DNA of 34,650 nucleotides from Gnetum montanum (lineage: Eukaryota > Streptophyta > Gnetopsida > Gnetales > Gnetaceae). The stretch spans positions 8,077 to 42,726 of the forward strand of contig MNCI01005518.1 of the NCBI GenBank assembly GCA_015680685.1. The letters run 5' to 3'. Of this stretch, positions 22,231 to 33,300 are shown in pieces. The stretch's first letter is position 1; the number at the start of each line of letters is the position of its first letter. The translations under genes were made by a program, and so were the position numbers. The notes beneath the pieces were generated by a model. The model was not told the DNA's origin and searched no databases. It was given only the letters and a program-made list of their open reading frames with translations.

Positions 22231-25200
22231 TCAACATGTGGGATTCCGGTTCTGATCAATTTCAACTATAAGAGTATGCTCAGGATCCGCACCACAAGGG
22301 CCATCAGAGTAAAGGACAGGTAGATATGCTTTGTAAGCTGGCATATATCTTGTCACAAAATCAAAAACCTGTAATAAATAGTGTTATTTTAATATCTATC
22401 TAAAATTGTTTCCGACTGTGAACTGATTTCATTCCAAGCTAAAATTTTATTCATATGGATAGTTGGGCCAGACCTGTTCTTCAGTCATTCCGGGCTTTCC
22501 TTCATTCTTCATTGAGATCTCAGCCTATCAAAGAAACAGACATTTTGATGTTGGATATTAGTTAATAAGAATTGGCATCCAGAGATCTGTAAGAACGTCT
22601 AATTCAGAACCAATATATACCTGCAAGCGCCACTTGTATATCCAGTCACAATTGTCAATTTTGACAACAATCCATGAATTAATAAACTTTTCCCATGATT
22701 CATGATATGGTTCAAGATGTTTGTTTACAGCCTCCAGCTACATAATAAGGTCAAGAAAACTAATATTAGCAAAAATTAAAGTAAACACAATTTATAGATC
22801 CTAACAAATAAGCACTCACATTTTTCATTATGCAATGTAACTAAGGCTTCAGCACTACACTCCGGACATGTCTAGAGAAGGGGACTATGTCTATGTTAGA
22901 CATGTCTTAGTGCAAACCCAAGTCATGGCTTACATAGGAGTACAGCCCTTGCCAAACTGGTATTAAAGTTATCCTATTTTTTAAGAGTTCAAGGTAAAAA
23001 GAAGCTACATACACTTACAAGAGATGAAACATTCTGTAACTTATCTAATTTGATGCATTTCAGTCTGTTCGAAATAAATAGATAGATCTCTCATGGTTTT
23101 TTTTTTTTTTTGGAAAAGCAGTACTGTAAAAATAAATGAAAATGTAAAATGCTATAACAAGATTAACAAAATATACTATGAAATTAAAATTGAACATTAT
23201 TTTTAATCATGTCTGTGAGGTTGCCTTTTGGATGAATCAGTTTTAACAATATCTGTTAAGAACTGTTTTTGTATCTCCCAAAAAACTAATAGAATCAAAC
23301 AGTGACTTGTGAGAAGCAACTCACCAGTCCGAAAAATGAGCTTCACCTTAACATACCGTCCTTGTACATGTTACTTGTACACTATGGACTTATCTAATAA
23401 AGACAGATAAACTTTGAGAATAAAAGAAATTAAACTCTCCTTAATTTTTGGTAGTTACGAACCTGTGGATCAACAGCTCTCACGGTTTCTGTAGGCAATG
23501 TCCTAAAACCAAGCATCCATCCTTCTAGAAAAATCACCTGCAAATTAAAAGCTTTCATTATTAGAAAAGCATCCAATCACAATTTATCATGGAAGCAGAT
23601 TTTTATGATTAAAAAAATGAATTTCTGTCATTAACGTTTACATATCACCCCTTCCCCTTTTTCCCTTTTTAGTAAACTTTGAAAAATACATAAAAGATGA
23701 ATAAAAGAAATCCTAAAAAGCATTATGTCACGGTGTAAGAGACACAAATTTCAGAAGCATTCTAGCATCCACACTAATATGTAAATTACGTAAGAAAAGC
23801 AATCTGAGTAAATTATAATGTTTAATCCAATATACATGTACAATTCATTGGGAAATTAATTTTAGGTAACAACTTACCTCTAATGGACCTTCAATTTCAG
23901 GCCAAGAAGATGAATCAGCTCTGTCACCCTGACCATTGTTGGCTGACTGAAGTAAGACATCAAAGCATCAGAGAACTCTTGACAGGAGAAACCTTTTAGT
24001 GTTATAAAAGGGTGTAGTGTTTAATGTACCTTGTCATAACGTGGTATCTTCATCTTTAGACCTGACATACATTATAAGGAAAAGAGAATAACAATAGCTC
24101 TATAATGTATTTTATAATACGCAAAGGTGTAGTCTTAAGCCAAAAGTTCCATATAGTAATCCGATGCCATGACAAATATGCATTCAAAAAAGACTCGACA
24201 ATTGTATCTGGAAATATTGTTAATAAATTGTGATATATGTTATACTTGCCACTTGAAGAAATTAATTACGATGCTTTCCTTTGAGGGCACATAAAGCCAA
24301 GATAATGTAAATTGGTCAGAAAAACAAAACAATCCTAGTTAGATAAACCAAACAAAGAAAAAGTAATAAGAATCCTTAGTTAAAAGGCATGCCTTCTTTA
24401 GTCAAGCTACATAAACTCTTTAACGTACTAGCTCCCAGTGCTAAGTCATGGGTGCCTGCATTTCCACGCAACTGGAATGTTACAGAAAATCACCTGTTAG
24501 CAAAATAAAATGCCATAATATGACACAAAAATAAAAAGACACACATTGAATCTTTAATTAACTAAATTTTTACACGTTCAAAAAAATCTAAAAAAATACC
24601 AATGAAAAGCAAAGCAAGGTACTAATATAAAATTAAAATGGTTGAAGAAATGAATTTGCAAACTACTGCACCATATTAGAAAGAAGAATCTATGTACAAA
24701 CCTCAAGAAGTGTGTTCCCCTTGTTTTCGGCAGTAATTCTTGCCTGAGTTAAAAATAGATAGTCAATATCTTGTAAAGAACTGAAGTATTTGGAAGAAAA
24801 CGTAAAGCATTGTCTAGACTAACTTATTTTAAAAATGCAGCAAGGAGTGCACACCTTATCAGCTGCTGCTAAATAGAAGTCATCTATAGACACTGAAGCA
24901 GATTTCCTGGATTAATATAGCAAATTTAATTTACAGTTGTTACAATTAGGAAATCAAAGCATGAAATGCCAAAACATGGCAGCCTAATCTACCCCCTTAA
25001 CATATTCTCAATGGAGTTTTTCTACCCATTTTTCAGCATCGATAGCAAGCTGTATCTATTACTCCTAATAAAAATCATTCTTTATTAAATGGAAACAAAG
25101 TAAGTACCTTCCTGAGCTGTTGAAAAGGAAATCCAGCGCTGAGACAAGTGTTGACTTGCCACATCCCTGTGGTGCACTGATGCCAAACTGAAAACACACA

Positions 25201-26662
25201 AACATCTATTTATAGCATATTTTTCTAGCATGAAAGGTTTCAGGGGAAATTCGCTGAAAGGAAAACTTGTTGTCTAGAAATAAAACTTTAGGCAAGCCCC
25301 TAAAGGTTAATGTATATAATCCAAAATGATGTTTGAATCCTGGAAGCTTGGACATGTTCTTGTAAACCAGGTGTTCTTTGAGTTTATTTCGTTTGGGTGT
25401 CTATATAAGGCACAAGGGAAACTGCATACCATAAATTTCAAAAAGAGTAGGCGTTCCTCTAGAAAATCTAAAAGTTACATAGTGACCATCATATCCCTCA
25501 ATACCTAGAGCCAGGGGAGGATATTGTCGCATGAAAACTTAGCTACATAAATACAAAACTGTGAATCTTGTTCTTTAATATGAATAATAAGGATCTGAAC
25601 CTTGACTTAATGGTGAGAGCTTTCAGCTTACAACTGGTACCTTGAAGTGTCTTAAGGTAAAGGCTCAAAGTTCAACTCTACGTGTGTCACTTAACTTGTT
25701 TCATGTTGGTATGAGATAGCCAGCTGATCACCCATATCCATGGAATAAAGGCCATGATGAGTTCCGTCAATTTATAATTCAAATTTAATACATCAATACT
25801 GTAGGCCAACGTTTGTGTTTGAGTTGATCATTTGAAATAACCACTAACGAGTTAAAAATATGCATATAAGTTGAAACTGAGCAGTATTCAGGCTAGCTCT
25901 CGGGTTTTTGGAAGGAATTTAATAAAAGACACAGAGTTGACGTACACATAAGTAGTTGATTGCACTGAGACGGCAACAATTTTGAATCGTGCGTCTTGGT
26001 TCTACTACTTCTACGCATTCCTAAACTACTTACTGCAAGTATATAATGCGTTACAAAGAGACAAAAATGGTGAATTACTTAATTAGCCTAATATACACGT
26101 CAGAATAAATCCATAATTCCTAGCTAATTCAATAAGAAGACACTTATTCTAATAACAACACTTGACAGCTTAACCTTGAATATATGGGTTTAAAGCTAAT
26201 TTTATTAACGATATTATTACTTGAGGAAAAAAACATACACATATCTTGCAATATGAAATAATAACTGTGGAACATGGGCATTTTTCTAATCCAAAGTCTA
26301 GCACCCTGTAAGAAAGTCGCTTACATTGATTGGTTTATGCACAGTGACAAGACTAAAATCAAATCCATGTAAGAATTGAAAACTCTGCTCACCACAAATG
26401 GGGGAATTTCATCCTTGTCCTTAAAACTGGCCCTGTACTGTATCAGCTGACGATGGCACCAAATATAAACAGGCAAATAGTAATGATAAATCCTGATTTT
26501 CTGGGGCTCTGTCAGGGTATCTTTGCATCGCAGAAACTCTCGGAGTTTAGTGCCTGTCTCAGTCCATAAATCCAGAGATGCAGTGACGTCCTTTGGGTTG
26601 GAACCCATTTTCTCCAGAATGGGACCTTTGCATATAAAGTCATAAATATTTTCCTCCTCCAT
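22231..26662 (-). CDS. GLYK: D-glycerate 3-kinase, 11 exons, intact reading frame
   Basis: The enzyme phosphorylates D-glycerate with ATP to 3-phosphoglycerate, the last step of photorespiration, in the chloroplast stroma. Exons (minus strand): 26662-26393, 25187-25108, 24906-24855, 24743-24702, 24471-24393, 24061-24030, 23946-23878, 23537-23463, 22737-22621, 22524-22474, 22368-22231. They total 1005 nt (334 aa plus TGA) and keep frame at every junction. Ten introns have AG acceptors; nine donors are GT, while intron 5 uses GC (24392-24391). The protein shows DFICKGPI near the start, a Walker A P-loop SAPQGCGKST (94-103), SIDDFYL (123-129), RGNAGTHDL (150-158), a GDRADSSSWPEIEGPL block in exon 7, FLEGWMLGF (211-219) and YKWRLQAE spanning exons 9-10. 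These match plant GLYK in order. The ATG at 26662 starts at the kinase domain and lacks a transit peptide (the Arabidopsis protein, about 456 aa from memory, has one). It is the only gene here without coding damage. Confidence 0.93.
24391..24392 (-). other. GC splice donor of GLYK intron 5
   Basis: The exon ends AAAGAAG and the intron starts GCATGC. Only this boundary joins LTKE in frame to GLKMKIPRYDK of the next exon. GC-AG introns are a known minor class of U2 introns. A GT-to-GC sequencing or mutational change is the alternative. Confidence 0.7.
25590..25770 (+). repeat. Possible tRNA-derived SINE fragment in GLYK intron 1
   Basis: CTTGACTTAATGGTGAGAGC (25601-25620) resembles a tRNA box A, and AGGCTCAAAGTTCAACTC (25661-25678) resembles box B. 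The two are about 60 bp apart. The segment lies inside the 1.2-kb first intron. The ends are not defined, and chance similarity is possible. Confidence 0.3.
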
Positions 26663-26707
26663 TGAGGTTGGTGATGCAGGTGCTGTTGCTGTGGCCCGTG
26701 CTGGCCT
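26663..26707 (-). other. In-frame 5' extension of GLYK without an ATG
   Basis: Upstream of ATG 26662 the frame stays open for 15 codons (RPARATATAPASPTS) until TGA at 26710-26708. The composition (Arg, Ala, Thr, Ser, Pro; no acidic residues) is like a chloroplast transit peptide. An ATG at 26733 opens a frame (MGSINRFVEG) shifted by one base relative to the kinase. Either an upstream exon joins here, a one-base change separates start from kinase, or the likeness is chance. Confidence 0.4.
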
Positions 26708-26717
26708 TCAACGAATC

Positions 26718-26725
26718 TATTTATA
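26718..26725 (-). promoter_or_regulatory. TATA box upstream of GLYK ATG
   Basis: TATAAATA on the minus strand, 55 nt before ATG 26662. A start site about 30 nt downstream (near 26690) would make that ATG the first in the transcript. This predicts a short protein without transit peptide. Confidence 0.55.
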
Positions 26726-26873
26726 GAACCCATCTCAGATTCTTGCCAATTGCAGGCTCTTCAAACAGCCAACCATATGTTGCAGATTCTAAGAGATTGT
26801 GAATACAAATGCAAGCTCCAAGATGTTCCTGGCCAAATCTTTTAAACGGCCACAGTTTCATGTGGTTTGAAAT

Positions 26874-26987
26874 CTTATCCCGCTTTCCCAAACCCCACAC
26901 GTCGCTGTCTTCTGTTTAATTGCTTAAGAACGCATGTGGTCTTCCTAGGAAGGATTAGGAGGGTTGTGTTAAAGCGCAGCTCATTGG
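26874..26987 (-). promoter_or_regulatory. Candidate light-promoter motifs upstream of GLYK
   Basis: On the minus strand an I-box GATAAG is at 26879-26874, an ACGT core in GACGTGTG is at 26903-26896, and a CCAAT box is at 26987-26983. Such motifs are common in photosynthesis gene promoters, but each is short and could be chance. Confidence 0.35.
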
Positions 26988-26989
26988 TT

Positions 26990-28560
26990 AACTCAGGATA
27001 AAAAACTTGGAACACACATTAACGTGCAATTACAATGTTCTCATGACTTTGAGTTCATTACGGTTGCACAAAGGCTTGAACTTTGAGAAACAAACATTTT
27101 ATATCATTTCAAATGATGTCCTTATTTCGTGTTCTTGGCCAAAGGTAAATGGAAAACCACTTTTAAGAAATTATGAAAGATTATTGGCTGCCTAAGATTA
27201 AAGTTTTTATAGTGTCATTACTTAACAATGGATTCGTAATGGGTGCAAAAATGCAATAGATTGGGCTTGACAATCCTTGATATGCTTTTTGTGACTCTTT
27301 AGAATCTCTTTTGCATTTGTTTTTGAATTTGAATTGCCCAATGTTAAAGCCTATGATGGCTCTTGTGTTTGAATAGGCCTTTCTTGTGTCTTCGTTGCCT
27401 CCTGCTCTTACCCACAATATTTTAGCTATCATCTTGACTCTTGCAGAAGGTTTTGATATTCCTGAATTTCTTTTCCTTATTTGAAGAAAACAAAATGAGT
27501 ATCTTTTCAAGGGGCTACCAAGTTTCTCTTTCATATAACATTGTTTTTTCTACCATCAGTCTCTCTCTTCACCTTCAACTTCTAGGAAATTGTAGATCTA
27601 CTGCAATTAGAAATAAATATGTGCTTCTTTAGTGACTTAATGGTTGAGAAGCTCTATTTGTTATCCTTTAACAAGATACTACCTTTATCTTATGTAGTTT
27701 GTACAATTATTTTCTATGGGTATGTAATAGATTACATTTACCCTTTGATGTTGAATTATTGGTGAAGAATTTTGTTATTTTGGCTTCACTATAGTTGTAG
27801 GAAAACATACCTTGTTGGTGGATTAAAGGTTGTTTCCCTACAAAATAGGGCCAAAGGAATGTAAAGATCCTCACAAGTTTCATACTATCATAACCATCAA
27901 CATAAAACTACATGGCCCTGATTCCTTTGTGAACATCATCACATGGATATGTAGGCTTTGTTGGGAAGGCTTTGCTTCCTTGACTTGGGCCACTACCCTT
28001 CTCTTCAAAGCAATGCTAAGGGCTAGATGCATTAGAGTAGGAACATGTCTTATCTTTCTAAGTAGATTGGTATCATGTGTATGCTAATTCTCTATCTATA
28101 GTTGTTTGTGTGTGTGCATCACTTCTTACTAAAAGGTTTCTTTTAAAGAGAAGGANGCTACTAGAAAATAACTACACACCAAAGCTTCCAAATAGAGGAG
28201 AGAACAATTAATTGAAGACAAAATATTTAATTTGGTCACCATCACAAATACTTAAGAAAACAAATAATAGAGATTAGTAATAGTACATTCAAATGTTTTT
28301 TTTATTTCTTTATTTTTAGTAGTACTTACCGTGAGACATAAGTAAAGTATTACATGATTTATAATTCAATATTACTTATTGGAATAGAACCCCTAACTTG
28401 AAGCTTCTAAATCAAGACTGCCTTGTGTTGTATCTACTTTTTCATCTCAACAATGACTAAGATAAGTGTGGTATAGACATTGTTCCATCTAAGTTTGAAC
28501 ATCAAAAGGTCCTCAAAAACAATATCACAAGGCATATTTTCAATCCCCAAAGATCTCCAA
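26990..28560. other. Intergenic stretch, no recognised gene
   Basis: Frames of 85-117 codons exist (27534-27181 minus, 27830-28087 plus), but neither shows a known domain nor a convincing start context. An undetermined base lies near 28156. No LTR, tRNA or repeat structure was recognised. Confidence 0.4.
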
Positions 28561-28740
28561 GAATCAGTTGGGCTCATAACCCAGCATATGAACTTGAGTT
28601 TTGGTGACCCTAGAAAATTTAGGAAATAAAAATGTTTCCAAGTACCATAGGTAACGCTAACATTGAACCATCACCTTTGTGTCACCATCACCAAAACAAC
28701 TCTTGAACCTTAGTTTCAACTCTGTGGAGCCACAAATGAC

Positions 28741-28940
28741 TCATCAACATTAGTCTAGGCACAACAAGCATTAATTTTTGGCATTTTGGATAAGTTCACC
28801 TGGGACTAAGAAAAGGAAAATTTCTCCAACTCTAGATAAAGCTAAAATTGATGCTAGACATGACAGGCATCAATTTTTGGCATTTTTGGCAAGTTCACTT
28901 GGGACCAAGAAAAGAAAAATTTCTCTAACTCTAGATGACA
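28741..28940. repeat. Two-copy 99-bp tandem duplication
   Basis: AATTTTTGGCATTTTGG at 28773 and AATTTTTGGCATTTTTGG at 28872 start parallel stretches. Both continue through AAGTTCAC, TGGGAC, AAGAAAA and AATTTCTC, then AACTCTAGAT. The offset is 99 bp. The outer ends are approximate. Confidence 0.6.
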
Positions 28941-29158
28941 CTAACGCTTAATGTCAACATCACAACTAGTGTTACTAGTCCTAGCTCAAGCATAACATTA
29001 TCCCACATGCAAAGACTAGCATTTTGACTCCAGTTTGGCCTCATAAGCTCTCCAATGACTAATCAACATCATTCCCAAGGCATTAAATGGTAAATTCAGC
29101 ATGGTTTGAAGGAAGTTTGAAAGATCAAGATTGGATTTGAAGTTAAGTATTGCTAGGT

Positions 29159-29724
29159 GATGTTAATGCTAGTATCAACATCATTCAAGTAATATCAGCA
29201 CCAAGCAAGGGCATCAAGTTCAACATTTGACATCATCTCCTAAGTCCACAAGGTTCTCAACATCTCATAACATCATTGTGGCATAATTCAACTTTAGTTT
29301 GAGCATTAGAAATGGTCTTTGCATTGGGGAGTATGGTAGCATGGAGAATGCAAAAAATTTTCTAATGGTGAGTAGTGATGTTGATGCTAACACTAGCATC
29401 ATCACTCACGTCCCTTGCATCATCTAACTTTTTCAACTTTATATTTTCAAAAATGAACTTCAAGTTAAATTGACTTAACTCTGAGATCAAATTTGAAAAC
29501 CCTAGGCTAATAAATATAGCACCAAAACTCAAATTTGAGGTTGACTTCTTGAGATCCATAGCACCTTTTTGAATTTTGAGAGATTAGAAGCATGAGCACC
29601 TACCTTCCTAGCATCTCATGCATGCTTCACAATCATCATAGCTTCCCCTTGGTAGTTTGTGAGATCCATCCAGTGGATAAGTACATGACAACTTACATGC
29701 TAATGTTGATGCCAATGTCAACAT
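29159..29724. repeat. Cluster of imperfect palindromes with GATGTTGATGCTA core
   Basis: Three inverted repeats share related arms: 29159-29182 (GATGTTAATGCTA with TATCAACATC), 29374-29406 (AGTGATGTTGATGCTA with TAGCATCATCACT) and 29703-29724 (ATGTTGA with TCAACAT). Related half-sites occur around 28950-28970. No coding signal accompanies them. Confidence 0.45.
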
Positions 29725-29829
29725 CACTTTGATCAATTTCATGATGCCTATCCAAAGTTAAAATTTTTTAGCATCAATGTCGCCTATTCTAGAGTTAGAA
29801 TTTTTTAGCTTCAATGCCAATTATTGAAC

Positions 29830-31090
29830 ACTTAGCTAAAACAGCCTTATTTTAGCTCTAAATTGATTCTATATAGTGGTTGAACCTTTCCTACTCATAG
29901 CTTCATCTTATTGCTAAAACCCATATTTTGATCATAAATTGAGCCTTTATTGTTAGTTTTCTCTTTTATTTCATCACCCCTAGTAGTTTTGGCCCTCCAT
30001 AGGAGGCGAAATTCATATTTTTTTTAATAAAGCATATTGATCATTGGGAAGGGAACATGGAAATCCTTTCTCCCACATTAGTTTTCTCATCTGTTACTTA
30101 TATTTAATTCTAAGCATAATTTCCATACTTAGATTTTATTTCACATTGTTCATAGTTCATTTCTATACTTAGTTTTTATTTGCATCACTTAGACATTATT
30201 AGTTCTACTACTTAGAATTATCATTTTTCCTATTGTTCCTAGTTTGTGGGTAGTAGGCTAAGTTCATATTTGATTGGAAATTCTTTGTCCTTCATGTCAT
30301 CATTGTGGACTTATCAAGGATTATATTGGACTAAAGACTATTTATTGTCATGAGTTAGATACTTAACATCTAACTCATGAAGGTGTTTTCACATAGTTGA
30401 AAAAGAACAATTTTGATGAAACACATTGAGTTTTCAATTAAAACACAACTAAATTAGTAAGCTTGTTGCTTTGTTACAAGAAGTGTGTGTTATGCATGTA
30501 TTATGGCTATCTTCATCCTGTGTTATTTAAGAGAGTATTTGATTGCATTATCTGACTTAAACACACCTCAAAGCTAGGAAAGAGAATGCTACTACAATGG
30601 GGATGCAAGTCTTTTAAGTAAACCAATTAAGCTATAATTAATACTCTTCATCATGTTATTATCTATGTTTTATTGGAATAGTATATTAACCTTGTATCTT
30701 GTAGTACCGAAAATTGGATGGGCTCTACTCACTATTGAACAACATAATCTAAATTTGTTGTTGGACCTTTGAAAACATATGAGAGTTAGCTTATGGTTTT
30801 TCTAATCCAACCAAATTTATTTTAACTTGTGATTTTGGGGTTTGGTTAAGGCAACTAGATTCTAACCCATTATATTATAAGTTTTTCAAATACATGGGAT
30901 CTAATATAATATACGCATTTCTTTTGAGAAAAGGCTTTTCAAAAATATATATTTTTGAAAAGTAAATTAAAATCTTAACATTAGTTCCTTATACCTTGTG
31001 AGTTATTCTAATACTTTTGTTCATTGGGGTTTGACCTCTTCATGTAGGATACCTATCGAGGGAGGTTAAAACATCAAGGATTTTCAAAAC
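29830..31090. other. Intergenic stretch, nothing recognised
   Basis: AT-rich sequence with many stops on both strands. Short repeated phrases such as ATACTTAG followed by TTTTATTT occur near 30130-30180. No gene, LTR or RNA gene is supported. Confidence 0.4.
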
Positions 31091-31103
31091 ATAAAAGAAT
31101 ATC

Positions 31104-31283
31104 TATAAGTACATCCCAAGACATATAGCTAACATAATACTCTAAAAGAATTATAGAGAAATATGACAATACCTTATGTATAACTTGAACTAGTAACCTC
31201 TTATATAAGAAGACAATGAGCTAGCCACTTGAGCTAAGGATTAAATGACTATAAGTACATCCTAAGACCTATAGCCAACATGA
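31104..31283. repeat. Direct repeat pair flanking a tRNA-like segment
   Basis: CTATAAGTACATCCCAAGAC (31105) recurs as CTATAAGTACATCCTAAGAC (31249), followed in both by a TATAGC and AACAT motif. The offset is about 145 bp. A tRNA-like segment lies between the copies, consistent with a SINE-associated duplication. Confidence 0.45.
31175..31242 (-). repeat. tRNA-like segment, probable SINE head
   Basis: On the minus strand a box-A-like TTAGCTCAAGTGGCTAGC is followed about 30 nt later by a box-B-like GGTTACTAGTTCAAGTT. A functional tRNA is unlikely because no acceptor stem or convincing anticodon arm could be drawn. Plant SINEs commonly carry this arrangement. Confidence 0.45.
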
Positions 31284-31293
31284 TGCTTAAGAA

Positions 31294-31352
31294 GAATTCA
31301 TCATCTTCATCTTACCTTTATCCCAATAAAATGGGGTCAGCTACATGAATTC
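31294..31352 (-). repeat. Au-like SINE 3' fragment
   Basis: On the minus strand the segment reads CATGTAGCTGACCCCATTTT, then ATTGGGATAAAGG and a GATGAAGATGATG tail. This closely resembles the conserved 3' end of plant Au-type SINEs (GACCCCA...TGGGATAAGG) as I recall it. Only the tail is present. Confidence 0.5.
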
Positions 31353-31423
31353 TTTTTTATCATTCACCACTATGAAGAACTAGTTCTTTGTCTATTTGTA
31401 GTTTCTTCAAATCATAAAAGAAT

Positions 31424-31436
31424 TGGTATCAAATTC
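31424..31436 (+). other. Candidate tRNA-Met primer site of pararetrovirus-like element
   Basis: TGGTATCAAATTC matches TGGTATCA of the initiator tRNA-Met primer site (TGGTATCAGAGC) used by Caulimoviridae and many retroelements, then diverges. Its position about 140 bp before the first open segment fits a caulimovirid layout. Confidence 0.5.
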
Positions 31437-31562
31437 AAGTTCATGTGTTTTGTATAGAGCATGGGGGCCAAGCAGGGCATAAGGTGCATAGTGAAGGTCG
31501 ATGGACAAGCAAGAGTAAGATAGGCAAAAAGTTCCGATATATCGTCTCATCAAATCAACAAC

Positions 31563-32480
31563 ATGACACTAGATAATTATCCTCTCTTAGGTTCTTCTAA
31601 CCCTTATACTTGTTGTTTATCTGAATATTATAGTACTTTTTCTTATTCAACATTACCTCCTATACCTAGACAATGCGAGATTATCTAATGTTGAAATTAC
31701 CACCTATTGAATCTCTCTCTTCTATGCATTTTTCTGAATGGAAGTTAGAGATTAGTGGATCTAGTCTCAGACTTATTTCTCTCTCTTTCTTTTTTGTGGG
31801 AGAAGTTAGGAAATGGATTGCCATTGATTACAATTACATCCATATCACTGAACTTGACATTTAAATTGGTCCTCATTTCAACTATAAGCTCAAGAACCCA
31901 TATTGGATTGCTCTAATTGATAGATGATTTAAAAATTTCCAAGATGCCATTATCACCCAGGCTAAAGGAAGACTTGAATGAGATGCCTTAGTTATAACTC
32001 TATGTAAATTTACTCTCTCCTTAGGAGATCACAACCTATTTAATAGTTTAATGATTATTGCATATATTCCTTTAGATATGAAGCAAGGTAGTGTCTATGC
32101 CACTATAGGCACTAGATTAGTTTTTAAGTTACATCAAAGCATATATATAAAAACTGCCCTTTGGAGAACAAGTTGTGTTAGTTGGTACAATAAACATAAA
32201 ATATGAAACCTTGATCAATACTAAAGATTTACCCATCTATACTCTATATCCATAATTTGATGACACTCTAGATGAATTTTATGACCACATCCTCCAAAAA
32301 ATATTTGGAGCAAATCTTGGCAAAAGATGTTATAGAGTCCATCTAAAAATCCCAAAGTTATTAGAAAATGATCCTTTTTGCCTCTTAGAAAATGATGAAA
32401 CTAGCCAAAAAAGGATTTTGCCTCCTATCAAAAATCCTACTAGTCTCATACCTAATAGAAGATATTTTTAGATACCTAAA
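31563..32480 (+). pseudogene. Movement-protein-like region of endogenous pararetrovirus
   Basis: An ATG at 31563 opens a short segment ending in TAA near 31690. The main frame then runs from 31673 and shows the block IAYIPLDMKQGSVYATIGTR near 32055-32115, followed by HQSIYIKT, which resembles the core of caulimovirid movement proteins of the 30K superfamily. Near 32157 the reading shifts by one frame, and the domain continues with PIYTLYP around 32240. In-frame stops occur near 31862, 31925 and 31980. Movement proteins normally carry virus between cells through plasmodesmata; this copy is broken and cannot encode one. The assignment rests on motif memory. Confidence 0.55.
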
Positions 32481-33300
32481 CCCTAATCTAATAACACTCA
32501 TGAGTATGAAGATCTTGAAACAATAATGAAAAGGATCTTCAAGCAATTAGGAATTACAATGGAAGTTGGCAAGATACTAGGAACATCTTCTAAATAAGAA
32601 AGTTTTCAAAATCCAACTTAGCAAAAAGAGGAATTAGATCCCAAAGGAAAACACATTTTTATAGAACAAGAAGTTAACTCAAAGTCATAAAAAGAAATTC
32701 CTTTTGAAACCTTGGTACCTTGTCCACATACATCTACAATTCGATATGATCACCAATATCATTGTGCAAAATGTGATGTACTATTAAAAAATATCATGAT
32801 TACTTAAACCAACCCAAAGCATGCTAAATCATTAGAAGGCAATAGTGTTGAGGTACCATCCTAACTGAAAAAGAAATTAGCACATCAACTATTCCAAAAA
32901 TTATCCATAGGTCCCCTTATGAACACCACAAAATTACAATATTGGACAAATGATCATATAAGTATAATAATAGAACAGAATTATAAAAACTATCAAGAAA
33001 TAGCAAAACTAAAAGAAAAAGTAAAAACTCTACTAAAAAAATGGATTCCAAAACCAACCGTATAACTTTCTGAACCAACCATCCCTGAATACAGAACGAA
33101 TGCTAACTCTCTAAAACAAAAACTTAGAGGAAAAGTCACTACAATAAAAAAAGGTAAATAAAAAATCAACACAAATGAAGGATCCTCACAAGCTATGGTA
33201 ATAGATTTAGATGATTAGAAAACTAAGTTTGATTCACATGAGGAAGAATTGTTAAAAAACCCACAAATATATACTCAATCACCTGAAGATTGCCCTTAGG
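32480..33300 (+). pseudogene. Linker of pararetrovirus remnant with Cys/His cluster and coiled-coil-like stretch
   Basis: Between the two recognisable domains the translation is Lys/Asn/Ile rich. A Cys/His cluster (CPHTSTIRYDHQYHCAKCDV, about 32720-32780) could have bound zinc. A charged helix-like stretch (YQEIAKLKEKVKTLLKKW, about 32992-33045) has heptad spacing, as in linkers before caulimovirid coat proteins. Multiple stops and frame changes are present. No function is claimed. Confidence 0.35.

Noticed and set aside
23099-23113. Long T run as a terminator or poly(A) retrocopy tail
   Set aside because: It lies within GLYK intron 8 and has no adjoining retrocopy; simple homopolymer.
26512-26733. 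Minus-strand frame MGSINRFVEG as the true GLYK start
   Set aside because: After about 20 residues it runs out of frame with the kinase and reads a non-conserved protein. It is kept only as a possible indel clue.
27181-27534. Minus-strand open frame of 117 codons upstream of GLYK
   Set aside because: No recognisable domain or gene structure, no conserved motif and no support from context. It could be a remnant but was not called.
27830-28087. Plus-strand open frame of 85 codons
   Set aside because: Unrecognised, in AT-rich intergenic sequence, with no promoter or splice context that stands out.
31175-31242. Functional tRNA gene on the minus strand
   Set aside because: Box A and box B likenesses exist, but no convincing acceptor stem or anticodon loop could be drawn; SINE-derived is more likely.
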